Source of the DNA: Rhizobacter sp.
Lineage (GTDB): Bacteria > Pseudomonadota > Gammaproteobacteria > Burkholderiales > Burkholderiaceae_C
Assembly (NCBI GenBank): GCA_019635355.1
Contig: JAHBZQ010000001.1
Coordinates: forward strand, 3,906,001-3,970,000
Length of the DNA stretch: 64,000 nt
Direction of reading: 5' to 3'
The first letter of the stretch is position 1, and every line of letters begins with the position of its first letter. The notes below the pieces were generated by a model that did no database searches, was not told the origin of the DNA, and saw only the letters and a list, made by a program, of their open reading frames with translations. The position numbers were made by a program, and so were the translations under genes. This document shows, piece by piece, positions 33,869 to 45,482 of this stretch.

Positions 33869-34939
33869 ATGGTCACCACCTCCTCTCCCGCCGCCATCGT
33901 GTGGCCCGACGACGCCCGCCGCGAGCGCTTCGACCGCTGGCTCGCGAGCGCCGCCCAGCGCCACGGCTTCGACCCGCAGAGCCTGCGTGCGGCGAGTGCC
34001 GATGCCAGCTTCCGGCGCTATTTCCGTGTCGACGGCGCGGGCCGCTCTTTCATCGTGATGGACGCGCCGCCGCCGCAGGAAGATGTGCGCCCGTTCATCG
34101 CCATCGCGTCGATGTTCGAATCGGCCGGCCTCAATGCGCCGCGTGTGCTCGAGCAAGACGCCGAGCACGGTTTCCTGCTGCTGAGCGACCTCGGCTCGCA
34201 GCTCTACCTGCAAGCCCTGCAACAGGCGCAGGCCACCGGCGATCTCAGCGGCGCCGCGTCGTTGATGCGTGACGCGACCGTCGCGCTCGTGCAGTGGCAG
34301 ACCCGCGCCGATGCGAGCGGCCTGCCGCCCTATGACGACGCGCTGCTGCGCCGCGAGCTGCAGCTCTTTCCCGACTGGTGCGTGGCACGGGAATACGGCG
34401 TCACCTGGACGGCTGAGCAGCAATCGCGCTGGGACAAGGTCTGCGACCTGCTCGTCAAGAGTGCCCTCGCGCAACCGACGGTCGCCGTGCACCGCGACTA
34501 CATGCCGCGCAACCTGATGATCTGCGCGCCCGAGGCCGGCAACCCCGGCATCCTCGACTTCCAGGACGCGGTGCGCGGCCCCATCACCTACGACATCGCC
34601 TGCCTGCTGCGCGACGCCTTCATCTCCTGGGAGGAAGAGCAGGAGATCGATTGGGCCGTGCGCTACTGGCAGCAGGCGAAGAAAGCCTCGCTGCCGGTGC
34701 CCGAGGACTTCGGCGACTTCTGGCGCCAGCTCGAGTGGATGGGCCTGCAGCGCCATCTCAAGGTGCTGGGCATCTTCTGCCGCTTGAAGCACCGCGACGG
34801 CAAGCCCAACTACAGCCAGGACCTGCCACGCTTCTTCCGCTACGCCCACAAAGTGGCGGTGCGCTACAACGGCCTCGGGCCGCTCGCGCACCTGCTCGAG
34901 CCCTTGATGGGCACGTCGCGTAGCGACGCCTTCTACTGA
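33869..34939 (+). CDS. amgK: Sugar kinase AmgK (N-acetylmuramate/GlcNAc-1-kinase)
   Basis: 356 residues of the aminoglycoside phosphotransferase fold. It phosphorylates C1 of N-acetylmuramic acid or N-acetylglucosamine in cell-wall recycling. Kinase motifs: HRDYMPRNLMI (catalytic loop with HxD and N), ILDFQDAVRGP (metal-binding DFQD), and N-terminal ASFRRYFRV. The phrase DFQDAVRGPITYDIACLLRD is typical of AmgK. In Pseudomonas and many relatives murU, the uridylyltransferase, follows in the same operon next to lptD-surA. Here murU is not present; instead an inverted LysR gene follows 7 bases after the stop. Confidence 0.88.
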   Translation: MVTTSSPAAIVWPDDARRERFDRWLASAAQRHGFDPQSLRAASADASFRRYFRVDGAGRSFIVMDAPPPQEDVRPFIAIASMFESAGLNAPRVLEQDAEHGFLLLSDLGSQLYLQALQQAQATGDLSGAASLMRDATVALVQWQTRADASGLPPYDDALLRRELQLFPDWCVAREYGVTWTAEQQSRWDKVCDLLVKSALAQPTVAVHRDYMPRNLMICAPEAGNPGILDFQDAVRGPITYDIACLLRDAFISWEEEQEIDWAVRYWQQAKKASLPVPEDFGDFWRQLEWMGLQRHLKVLGIFCRLKHRDGKPNYSQDLPRFFRYAHKVAVRYNGLGPLAHLLEPLMGTSRSDAFY

Positions 34940-34946
34940 CGCGCGG

Positions 34947-35939
34947 TCACTGCAGCAGGCTGCGCTGCTCCGGCATCGCGACCTGCTGCGGGCAGGTCTC
35001 GCAACCAGCCGCCTGCAGCCACGGGTCGTGCTCGCGCCCGCCGAAGGTCTGCACCAGGAAGTCGATGAACGCGCGGGTGCGCGCCGGCACGTACTTGCGC
35101 GTGGGCATCGCGGCGTAGAGGCGCAGCGTCAGCACCCGCCATTCGGGCAGCACACGCTCCAGCGCGTGTTCGAGCAGGGCGTCTTCCACCACGTAGGACG
35201 GCAGCCCCGAAATGCCCATGCTGGCCAGCGCCGCGGCGTACATCGTGTCGCTGTGGGTGGTCGACAGCGCCGGGCGTGAGGGCACCAGCGTCACCGATTC
35301 GCCCGCGGGCTCGTCGTCGCCCCAGGGCCCGCGGTGGAAGGTGATCTCGCGGGCGAAGCTGGGCAGCATCGCTTCGTGGTGGTGCAAGTCGTTCGGGTGC
35401 TCGGGGCGCCCGCGGCGGTCGAGGTAGTCGGGTGAGGCGCAGGTGATGACCTCGGACCGCGCCAGCAGCCGCGCCACGAAATCGCCATCCAGCGGCTGCC
35501 GGCCGACCTGGATGATGCTCACGTCGTAGTTCTCGTCGACCGTCTCCACCGGCCCGGGTGCGGCCAGCTCCAGCGTCACCTTCGGGTACTGCTCGCGAAA
35601 GCGCGGCAGGTGCTTGGCGATCTGGTGCACCGCAAAGGCGGGCGGGGCCAGCACCCGCAGGTGGCCGCGCGGCTCTGAGGTGGCGGCACTCGCCAGTGCC
35701 TCGGCCTCTTCCACCTCGGTGAGGATCTGCCGCACGCGCTCGAGGTACAGCTCGCCGATGTCGGTGAGCGCCAGGCGGCGCGTGGTGCGGTTGATGAGGC
35801 GGGCGCCCAGGTGCTCTTCCAGGTCGGCCACCAGGCGGGTCACCACCGCGGCCGACAGGTTCAGCTGGCGCGCCGCGCCGGCAAAGCTGCCTTCTTCGAT
35901 CACCCGGGAAAACACCCGCATGGAGTGGAGTCGGTCCAT
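34947..35939 (-). CDS. LysR-family regulator
   Basis: 330 residues. The N-terminal winged helix (about 1-60) has SFAGAARQLNLSAAVVTRLVADLEEHLGA, followed by a periplasmic-binding-type effector domain (about 90-300) that ends in an unusual tail with two cysteines (AAGCETCPQQ). Target genes are unknown; LysR proteins usually regulate a divergent gene. The nearest divergent genes are the DUF4148 pair at 36142, with a 202-base AT-richer gap between. The 3' end faces amgK. Confidence 0.9.
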   Translation of the reverse strand: MDRLHSMRVFSRVIEEGSFAGAARQLNLSAAVVTRLVADLEEHLGARLINRTTRRLALTDIGELYLERVRQILTEVEEAEALASAATSEPRGHLRVLAPPAFAVHQIAKHLPRFREQYPKVTLELAAPGPVETVDENYDVSIIQVGRQPLDGDFVARLLARSEVITCASPDYLDRRGRPEHPNDLHHHEAMLPSFAREITFHRGPWGDDEPAGESVTLVPSRPALSTTHSDTMYAAALASMGISGLPSYVVEDALLEHALERVLPEWRVLTLRLYAAMPTRKYVPARTRAFIDFLVQTFGGREHDPWLQAAGCETCPQQVAMPEQRSLLQ

Positions 35940-36141
35940 CGCTTACATCCCAATCGTTTCGTTTTCAGCAATGCGCCGTTTGAGGATAGGTCATTTATTG
36001 ATGGTTTGGCAATGTCTACAGTTCGCTCCATCGATGAGCCGATTTGACTAACACGACTCACCGAGGCAGGACAAGACGGGGAACCCTAGCCCGCCATGCC
36101 CGAAACGTCACAACCACTGTCAATCCACTGAAGGAATCATC

Positions 36142-36564
36142 ATGAACCGCAAGCAAGCCCTCACCGCCGCCGCCATCGCCCTCCTCGGCTCTTCTGCCGC
36201 CTTCGCGCAGAGCAGCGAAGCCGATCTGCAGTATTTCGGCCAGAACCAGGCCTCGACCGTGAGCCGCGCCGCCGTGCGCGCCGAGGTGCTGTCGGCCCAG
36301 GCCAAGGGTGAACTGGCCGTCCCCGGCGAAGTGATCGCCGCCGCCGTGCCGACCGCTGCCCAGAGCCCGTTTGCCACCCGCGTGACCCGCGCCCAGGTCA
36401 AGGCCGAGCTGGCCGGTGCCGACCTCGCGACGCCGCCTGAAGTCGCTGCCTGGAAGGCCCCCGCCGCTTCCGGCCTGAGCCGCGAAGCCGTGCGTGCCGA
36501 AGCGCGTGCCCAGGCCCGCGTCGACACCTACCAGGACAAGGGCCGCATCGGCGCCGGCTACTGA
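36142..36564 (+). CDS. DUF4148 secreted protein (copy 1)
   Basis: 140 residues with a cleavable Sec signal (cut after AFAQ/SS). The mature protein contains three divergent copies of a short motif, roughly [TS]R.xVRAE: STVSRAAVRAEV near 40, TRVTRAQVKAEL near 80 and SGLSREAVRAEA near 115. They are separated by 35-40 residues. This matches DUF4148 (Burkholderiales). GAAGGAATC precedes the ATG. It is followed after 54 bases by a paralogue. The role is unknown; members are abundant small exported proteins. Confidence 0.85.
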   Translation: MNRKQALTAAAIALLGSSAAFAQSSEADLQYFGQNQASTVSRAAVRAEVLSAQAKGELAVPGEVIAAAVPTAAQSPFATRVTRAQVKAELAGADLATPPEVAAWKAPAASGLSREAVRAEARAQARVDTYQDKGRIGAGY

Positions 36565-36618
36565 GCCGCGACCTCGACCGAATCGAACCGCATTGAACCG
36601 AACCCAGGAGAAATCACC

Positions 36619-37044
36619 ATGAACCGCCAACACGTCATCGCCCTCGCGCTCGCCGCCGTCGGCTCCACCGCCTTCGCCCAGAGCAGCGAACTCGACCTGC
36701 AGCACTTCGGTGCCTCGCAGCCCAGCACCGTCACCCGCGCCGCCGTGCGCGCCGAGGTGATCAAGGCCCGCGCCGACGGCGAGAACCTGGTGCCGGTGCA
36801 AGCCGACGTCGCCGGCCTGTTCCAGAAGGCCCCGGCCGCCAGCACCGTGACCCGTGCCGACCGTCGCGCCGAAGTGCTGCAAGCCCGCAAGGACGGCACG
36901 CTGGAGCGCCTGAGCCTGAGCGAAGTCGACGTCAGCGCCACGCCGGTCGTCTCGACCCGCACCCGCGAAGAAGTCCGCAAGGAAGCCATCGCCGCCACCC
37001 GCGCTGGCCAGGCCGCCCGCGGCGGTGTGGGCGCCGGCCACTGA
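36619..37044 (+). CDS. DUF4148 secreted protein (copy 2)
   Basis: 141 residues, paralogue of the gene 54 bases upstream with the same plan: signal peptide cut near AFAQ/SS, the shared start QSSELDLQHFGASQPSTV, and three motif copies (RAAVRAEV, RADRRAEV, REEVRKEA). The third copy is more diverged. CAGGAGAAATC precedes the ATG. It ends in GVGAGH, matching GRIGAGY of copy 1, so both ends are conserved. A strong terminator follows 22 bases after the stop. Confidence 0.85.
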   Translation: MNRQHVIALALAAVGSTAFAQSSELDLQHFGASQPSTVTRAAVRAEVIKARADGENLVPVQADVAGLFQKAPAASTVTRADRRAEVLQARKDGTLERLSLSEVDVSATPVVSTRTREEVRKEAIAATRAGQAARGGVGAGH

Positions 37045-37065
37045 GCTGCGCGCACCCGCGTGAAG

Positions 37066-37092
37066 AAGCCGCCTCCGGGCGGCTTTCTTTTT
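37066..37092 (+). terminator. Intrinsic terminator of the DUF4148 pair
   Basis: AAGCCGCC (37066-37073), loop TCCG, GGCGGCTT (37078-37085), followed by a T-rich run (TCTTTTT). An 8-bp stem and tract of this form is a classical Rho-independent terminator. It lies between DUF4148 copy 2 and the COG2509 oxidoreductase start at 37113. Confidence 0.9.
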
Positions 37093-37112
37093 GCCTGCGG
37101 GACAATCGCCGC

Positions 37113-38777
37113 ATGCTCCGTATCACCGAACTGCGACTGCCCCTGGACCACCCCGAAGAGGCGCTGCGCCCGGCCATCGTGGCGCGGCTGGGCATCGCCG
37201 ACGCAGCCTTGCAGTCGTTCACCGTCTTCAAGCGCAGCTACGACGCGCGCAAGAAGAGCGCCATCCAGCTCATCTACACGCTTGACTGCGCGCTGGCCGA
37301 TGAAGCGGCCGTGTTCGCGCGCCTGCAAGGCGATGCGCACATCCGCCCGTCGCCCGACACACGCTACAAATTTCTCGGCCATGCGCCGGCCGATTTCGGC
37401 GTGGCCAGTGGACAGCGCCCGCTCGTCATCGGCTTCGGCCCCTGCGGCATCTTCGCCGCGCTGATCCTGGCGCAGATGGGCCTGCGCCCCATCGTGCTCG
37501 AGCGCGGCAAGGAAGTGCGCCAGCGCACGCAAGACACCTGGGGCCTGTGGCGGCGGCGTGAGCTGAACCCGGAGTCGAACGTGCAGTTCGGCGAAGGCGG
37601 CGCCGGTACGTTTTCCGACGGCAAGCTCTACAGCCAGATCAGCGACCCACGCCACCTCACGCGCAAGGTGCTCACCGAGTTCGTGAAGGCGGGGGCGCCG
37701 GAAGAGATCCTCTTCGTGAGCAAGCCGCACATCGGCACCTTCCGCCTGGTCAGCATGGTCGAGAAGATCCGCGCCGACATCGTGGCACTCGGTGGCGAGA
37801 TCCGCTTCGAACAACGCGTGACCGATGTGCACATCGACGGGGGCCAGGTGCGGGGCGTGACGCTCGCCTCGGGCGAGCAGATCGACAGCGAGCACGTGGT
37901 GCTGGCGCTGGGCCACAGCGCACGCGACACCTTCGCCATGCTGCACCAGCGCGGCGTCTACATGGAGGCCAAGCCCTTCTCGGTGGGCTTTCGCATCGAG
38001 CACCCGCAAAGCCTCGTCGACAAGGCGCGCTTCGGCCCCAACGCGGGCAACCCCATCCTCGGCGCGGCCGACTACAAGCTGGTGCACCACGCGAAGAACG
38101 GGCGTTCGGTCTACAGCTTCTGCATGTGCCCGGGCGGCACCGTGGTGGCCGCCACCTCCGAGCCCGAGCGGGTGGTGACCAACGGCATGAGCCAGTATTC
38201 GCGCAACGAGCGCAATGCGAATGCCGGCATCGTGGTCGGCATCTCGCCCGACGACTACCGCCAGACGCCGGGCGAGGGCCCGGTGAACCCGCTCGACGGC
38301 ATCGCCTTCCAGCGCGCGCTCGAGTCACGCGCCTTCACGCTTGGCGACCGGGCCTATGGCGCCCCCGCGCAGCTGGTGGGCGACTTCATCAAGGGCCAGG
38401 CCTCGAAGGTGCTTGGGCGCGTCGAGCCCTCGTACAAGCCCGGCGTGCGCCTCACCGACCTCGGGGCCCCGGGCCAGGAGAGCCTGCCCGCTTACGCCAT
38501 CCACGCGATCCGCGAAGCCTTGCCCGCTTTCGAGCGCCAGATCAAGGGCTTCTCGATGCCGGATGCGGTGCTGACGGGCGTGGAGACGCGCACCTCGTCC
38601 CCGCTGCGCATCACGCGCGGCCGCGACTACCAGAGCCTCAACGTGAAGGGCCTCTACCCGGCCGGCGAGGGCGCGGGTTATGCGGGCGGCATCATGTCGG
38701 CCGGCGTCGACGGCATCGAAGTGGCCGAGGCTGTCGGTGCGAGCCTCTTGAAGCTTCAGCGCGCCGAGGCCAGGTAG
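37113..38777 (+). CDS. COG2509-type FAD-dependent dehydrogenase
   Basis: 554 residues. The N-terminal ~95 residues form a separate small domain, followed by an FAD-binding Rossmann fold (PLVIGFGPCGIFAALILAQMG, GxGxxG type at about 108-125). Then comes the signature FGEGGAGTFSDGKLYSQI. The C-terminal AEGAGYAGGIMSAGVDGIEVAEA closes the FAD fold. This family (YhiN-like/FAD-dependent dehydrogenase) has no well-defined substrate. It starts 20 bases after the terminator. Its last 22 bases overlap the 3' end of the convergent M20D gene. Confidence 0.85.
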   Translation: MLRITELRLPLDHPEEALRPAIVARLGIADAALQSFTVFKRSYDARKKSAIQLIYTLDCALADEAAVFARLQGDAHIRPSPDTRYKFLGHAPADFGVASGQRPLVIGFGPCGIFAALILAQMGLRPIVLERGKEVRQRTQDTWGLWRRRELNPESNVQFGEGGAGTFSDGKLYSQISDPRHLTRKVLTEFVKAGAPEEILFVSKPHIGTFRLVSMVEKIRADIVALGGEIRFEQRVTDVHIDGGQVRGVTLASGEQIDSEHVVLALGHSARDTFAMLHQRGVYMEAKPFSVGFRIEHPQSLVDKARFGPNAGNPILGAADYKLVHHAKNGRSVYSFCMCPGGTVVAATSEPERVVTNGMSQYSRNERNANAGIVVGISPDDYRQTPGEGPVNPLDGIAFQRALESRAFTLGDRAYGAPAQLVGDFIKGQASKVLGRVEPSYKPGVRLTDLGAPGQESLPAYAIHAIREALPAFERQIKGFSMPDAVLTGVETRTSSPLRITRGRDYQSLNVKGLYPAGEGAGYAGGIMSAGVDGIEVAEAVGASLLKLQRAEAR

Positions 38778-40066
38778 TCCAGCGCCAGCATGGTGAGCGA
38801 CAGGGCGCCGAGCGGCATCGCGTCTTCGTCGAAATCGAAGTTGGGCGAGTGGTTGGTGGCGGCGTCCATCGGCGTCTTGCCCTTGGGCGGCGCGCCGAGG
38901 ATGTAGAACACGCCCGGCACGACTTTCTGGAACTCCGAGAAGTCTTCCGACGCGCTGATCTTCGGGATCGGCACCGCCTTGCCGCCGCTCGCGCGCTGCA
39001 GCGTCGGCAGCATGGCCTGCATCAGCGGGTCGTCGTTGATGGTCACGCTGTAGGCGTTGCTGCCGAAGCGCACCTCGGCTTTCGCGCCACTCGCTTCGGC
39101 GATCTTCTCCGCGGTGGTCACGATGCGCTGCTTGGCCTCGGTGCGCATCTCCTCGTCGAAGGTGCGCAGCGTGCCCAGCATCTCCACCTTGTCGGGGATG
39201 ATGTTCTCGCGGTGGCCGCCGTGAATGGACGCGATGGTCAGCACCACCGGCTCGTGGTTGATGTTGAGCTGTCGGCTCACGATGGTCTGCAGCCCGTTGA
39301 TCACCTGCGCCGCGACGACGATCGGGTCGGTGCCCGTCCACGGCGCGGCGCCATGCGTCTGTTCGCCGGTGATGGTGATGTGCACCGTGTCGGCGCCGGC
39401 CATCATCGGCCCGCTGCGATAGCCCAGCTGGCCGGCGCCGAGGTTGGGCGAGAGGTGCAGGCCGAACACGGCGTCGACCTTCGGGTTGTTGAGCACCCCG
39501 TCGGCCACCATCGCGCGGGCGCCCCACAAAGTCTGCTGGCCGGCGTCTTCGGTCGCCACGCCTTCCTCGGCCGGCTGGAAGATGAACTTCACCGTGCCGG
39601 GCAGCTCGGCCCGCAGCGAGGTGAGCACTTCGGCCACGGCCATCAGCATCGCCACGTGGCCATCGTGGCCGCAAGCGTGCATCACCGGCGTGTCCTGCCC
39701 GCGGTAGCGGCCGAGGGCCTTCGAGGCGAAGGGCAGGCCAGTGGTTTCGAGCACCGGCAGCGCATCCATGTCGGCGCGCAGCGCCACCACCTTGCCGGGT
39801 CGCCCGCCTTTGAGCACGCCCACGACGCCGTGGCCGCCCACGCCGGTCTTCACCGTGAGGCCGAGTTGGCGCAGGTGATCGGCCACGAGGCGTGCGGTGC
39901 GCACCTCCTGGCCGGAGAGTTCGGGGTGCTGGTGGATGTCGCGACGCCACGCGACCATCCGGTCCTGCAACGCGGCCACACGGGGTGCGACCAGCGAGGC
40001 GCTGGGTTGTGCCTGCACGCTGCTGCACACGGCGGCTGCCATCAGCAGCAAGGCCCACTTCAACAT
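38756..40066 (-). CDS. M20D family metallopeptidase/amidohydrolase, exported
   Basis: 436 residues with a signal peptide (hydrophobic 4-17, cut near VQA). Metal ligands: MHACGHDGHVAML and IFQPAEEGVA for the di-metal site, and the dimerisation domain has ITITGEQTHGAAPWTGTDP. The C-terminal end contains ISASEDFSEF. M20D members hydrolyse N-acyl amino acids, hippurate or indole conjugates; the substrate here is not evident. Periplasmic location inferred from the signal. Minus strand, 78 bases downstream of a second, cytoplasmic M20 peptidase. Confidence 0.88.
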   Translation of the reverse strand: MLKWALLLMAAAVCSSVQAQPSASLVAPRVAALQDRMVAWRRDIHQHPELSGQEVRTARLVADHLRQLGLTVKTGVGGHGVVGVLKGGRPGKVVALRADMDALPVLETTGLPFASKALGRYRGQDTPVMHACGHDGHVAMLMAVAEVLTSLRAELPGTVKFIFQPAEEGVATEDAGQQTLWGARAMVADGVLNNPKVDAVFGLHLSPNLGAGQLGYRSGPMMAGADTVHITITGEQTHGAAPWTGTDPIVVAAQVINGLQTIVSRQLNINHEPVVLTIASIHGGHRENIIPDKVEMLGTLRTFDEEMRTEAKQRIVTTAEKIAEASGAKAEVRFGSNAYSVTINDDPLMQAMLPTLQRASGGKAVPIPKISASEDFSEFQKVVPGVFYILGAPPKGKTPMDAATNHSPNFDFDEDAMPLGALSLTMLALDYLASAR

Positions 40067-40144
40067 TCAAACGCTCCCGTTGTCTCTCCGTGCGCCTCGG
40101 CATGGGCGCACTGGGCGGGCCAGTCTACGAGGCAAAGCGAGCGT

Positions 40145-41620
<1,476 letters not shown>

Positions 41621-41700
41621 GGCGGGCTCTCCTTCGAAAGGAAAACCCAGTTTAGTTCTGGCAGCCACGCGCGGAGCCGCGTGCTCATCAAGCCTCGCCC

Positions 41701-41760
41701 GCGGAGCCGGCTTTGCCGGTCCGCCAGGCGGCGCCCCTTGGGGGCAGGAGCGGAGCGACT
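41701..41760. repeat. Dispersed intergenic palindromic element (candidate)
   Basis: The gap between the M20 peptidase and the aldehyde dehydrogenase carries stacked hairpins: CCGGC-TTT-GCCGG (41707-41719) and GCCCC-TTG-GGGGC (41733-41745), then GGAGCGGAGCGACTGGGG. Very similar G+C-rich hairpin sequence occurs between genes in many Burkholderiales as I recall it. The copy number here cannot be tested. Confidence 0.4.
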
Positions 41761-41768
41761 GGGGGGCC

Positions 41769-43202
<1,434 letters not shown>

Positions 43203-43241
43203 GGTGTGCTCGCTCGCATGAAATAGGACGGAAGTGCGATT

Positions 43242-44111
43242 TTAGGCGGCGGGCACCTTCTGCGACTGCAACCAGGATGACAAGGTGGCCAACACCTCAG
43301 CCTGCTCGGGCTCGTTGAAGATCTCGTGATAGAGCGGGCCGAACTCCTTGCTGGTGATCACTGACTTGTTTCCTGTGGCCGCAAAGTCGCGGCTACCCGA
43401 GGGGGCGACGCAGCGGTCGCTGCCGGCGTAGAGCAGCAGCGTGGGCACCTTCCAGCGCGCGGCGTGCAGGCGCACCCACTCGCCGTTGCCGAGGATGAAG
43501 CGGGCCAGCCGCGGCGTGATGCGGTCGTGCACCAGCGGGTCGGCGCTGTAGGCGGCCACGACCTTCGGGTCGCGCGAGATCCAGGCCGGCTTCAGGCCGT
43601 TGTTCACCGCGAGGTCGGGGGCCAGCGTGCCGAGCGTGGCCAGCAGCAGCTTCTGGATCGCGTTGGTGTCGGCCGCCAGGGCGGGCGACGAGAGCACCAG
43701 CGCGTCGACCGGCCGGTACCACTCGGCGGTGGCTTCGCCGGGCCGGGCCACGCCCTGGCCGACGAAGCGCGCAGCGACCAGGCCGCCCATGCTGTGGCCG
43801 AGCAGCACGAGCGGGCCCGGCTGCTGGGCGCGCACGTGGTCGATCACGAGCGAGAGGTCGCGCAGCAGGTCGTCGGCGGTGTTGATCTTGCCCTTGGGGC
43901 CGTCGCTGCGGCCGTGGCCGCGGTGGTCGTAGCCGATGACGTGCCAGCCGCTCGCGTTGAGGTGCCGGGCCACGTGGGCGTAGCGGCCGATGTGTTCGCC
44001 CAGGCCGTGCACGATGAGCACGGTGCCGCGGGCGGCGGCGGGGTCGGGGGCGGGCCAGGCCTGCAGGTGCAGGCGCTGGCCATCGGGTGTGGTGAGGGCG
44101 GCGTAGGTCAT
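43242..44111 (-). CDS. Alpha/beta hydrolase, monoacylglycerol lipase-like
   Basis: 289 residues. The nucleophile elbow GHSMGG is near residue 108; the oxyanion-hole HGLGEHIGRY is typical of lysophospholipase/monoacylglycerol lipases, followed by YDHRGHGRSDGPKG. The acid is in LYAGSDRCVAPSG and the His in PLYHEIFNE. Suggested function: hydrolysis of monoacylglycerols or lysophospholipids. It lies 62 bases downstream of another alpha/beta hydrolase on the same strand. Upstream sequence has no strong RBS (GCGCCCCC only). Confidence 0.85.
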   Translation of the reverse strand: MTYAALTTPDGQRLHLQAWPAPDPAAARGTVLIVHGLGEHIGRYAHVARHLNASGWHVIGYDHRGHGRSDGPKGKINTADDLLRDLSLVIDHVRAQQPGPLVLLGHSMGGLVAARFVGQGVARPGEATAEWYRPVDALVLSSPALAADTNAIQKLLLATLGTLAPDLAVNNGLKPAWISRDPKVVAAYSADPLVHDRITPRLARFILGNGEWVRLHAARWKVPTLLLYAGSDRCVAPSGSRDFAATGNKSVITSKEFGPLYHEIFNEPEQAEVLATLSSWLQSQKVPAA

Positions 44112-44174
44112 GGGGGCGCACCCTACGCACTTCGCGCTGCCGCGCCAAGCGGACTTGCGCTCAGGTGGCCCTGC

Positions 44175-45050
44175 TCAGGCCGCCATCACGATGCGGTCGA
44201 GCCCGTTCGACAGGCGCGGGTCGATGCGGCCGGTGATCCATGCGTTGACCGTCGCCTCGTGCGAGATCGGCCCCAGGTGGCCCGCGCCGGGCACTTCGGC
44301 GCGCAGCACGTTGGGCAGCGTGTGTGCCAGCAACTCGGCCACACGCCGTGCGGGCGTGCGCGTCTGCGAACCGTGCATCAGCAGGATGGGCATGGTCAGG
44401 CGGGCCAGCAGGCTCTTGTGCCAGCGGGCGGTGAAGCAGGCGTCGAAGTGGCGTGGCACGGCGGGCATGCGGCCGGCCACGGCATCACGCTGGCTGGCGG
44501 CCATCTGGTTCCAGCTGGCATCGCCGCCCCAGTAGCCGATGAAGAAGGCGGCGGCCTGGTCGATCTCGCCGCGCTGCACCAGGCCACGGGCGGTGTGCGC
44601 CACGTCGGTGATCTCCATCAACGCCGGGTCGCGGGGGGCCAGCTCGCGCAGCACGCCGAAGGCCACCGGCTCGTACAGGCTCAGCGAACGCACCCGCTCG
44701 GGGTGGCGCAAGGCGATCTGCAGCGCGAGTGCGGCGCCGTAGGAGTGGCCGACCAGGTGCACGCCACGCTGGTCGAGCTGCGGCTGGGTCGTTTCCATGA
44801 GCGCGATGACGGCCTGTGCATCGGCCTGCAGCGCATTCATCGTCGCGCTCGGAAAGGGCGGGCTCTTGCCGTGGCCGTGCAGGTCGGGCAGCAGCACCTG
44901 CCAGTGGCGCGAGAGGGTGTTGGCGAGACCCTGCCATTGCGAGTGCGTGCCGGCCGTCGAGTGCAGGCACACCACCAGGTCGCCGGCACCCTGGGTGCGG
45001 GCCGACAGGCGGGTGGTGGGGGTCAAGGCATCGGGGGTGTCAAAGCTCAT
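44175..45050 (-). CDS. Alpha/beta hydrolase
   Basis: 291 residues. Nucleophile elbow GHSYGA, oxyanion LHSTAGTHSQW and DLHGHGKSP; the acid and His are in LMHGSQTRTPA and VPGAGHLGPISH. It belongs to the broad ABHD/3-oxoadipate enol-lactonase-like group, but the substrate is undetermined. The last residues resemble the typical tail LPNVLRAEVPGAGHLGP. It starts at 45050, 152 bases from the small membrane protein gene upstream. No other catabolic gene accompanies it. Confidence 0.82.
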   Translation of the reverse strand: MSFDTPDALTPTTRLSARTQGAGDLVVCLHSTAGTHSQWQGLANTLSRHWQVLLPDLHGHGKSPPFPSATMNALQADAQAVIALMETTQPQLDQRGVHLVGHSYGAALALQIALRHPERVRSLSLYEPVAFGVLRELAPRDPALMEITDVAHTARGLVQRGEIDQAAAFFIGYWGGDASWNQMAASQRDAVAGRMPAVPRHFDACFTARWHKSLLARLTMPILLMHGSQTRTPARRVAELLAHTLPNVLRAEVPGAGHLGPISHEATVNAWITGRIDPRLSNGLDRIVMAA

Positions 45051-45174
45051 GGCGTGTCCATCCGGTTCTTCGGGGGCGGCACCGCGGGTGGCGGCGCCGT
45101 CTCGGGGACCATGAGGATGGAACGCCGCGGTATCGGCCGGATGTCGCGGCCCCGGCCGGCGTGATTCATTCGTT

Positions 45175-45196
45175 GCAGGCGTGTTTCAACGCCTGC
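45175..45196 (-). terminator. Hairpin after the small membrane gene
   Basis: GCAGGCGT (45175-45182), 6-base loop, ACGCCTGC (45189-45196). It stands 6 bases past the stop of the small minus-strand gene at 45203. The flank lacks a T tract, so termination strength is uncertain. Confidence 0.35.
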
Positions 45197-45202
45197 GGCA
45201 CC

Positions 45203-45376
45203 TCATTGCGAGATGTCTTTGGTGCGGGTGCGCGACACGCCGGTGATCACGCCGATGCCGGCCAGGATCACGCACGCGACGGCCACGTAGGTGGGCGCCA
45301 CGCCGGCCAGCACCAGCGCCCAGGCGACGCCGCCGATCAACAGCGCAAAACCGATCAGGTAGAGAGCGAAAGACAT
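45203..45376 (-). CDS. Small membrane protein, 57 residues
   Basis: A two-helix inner-membrane protein: helix 1 SFALYLIGFALLIGGVAWAL and helix 2 about 30-48 (VAVACVILAGIGVITG), ending in the polar tail SRTRTKDISQ. AAGGAG lies 8 bases before ATG 45376, which makes the start firm; the longer in-frame extension is a shadow. It is a recurring short membrane protein in Burkholderiales with no established role. It lies between the HxlR gene and an alpha/beta hydrolase. Confidence 0.7.
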   Translation of the reverse strand: MSFALYLIGFALLIGGVAWALVLAGVAPTYVAVACVILAGIGVITGVSRTRTKDISQ

Positions 45377-45482
45377 GGACAGGCTCCTTGTGTCTGCGGA
45401 ACTTGGCCGCCACTGTAGGCAGCGCGCCTCGTGCCGCCGATCGGTGCCGGCCGCCACTTGTCGTAGGCCGGCGCCTACTGGC

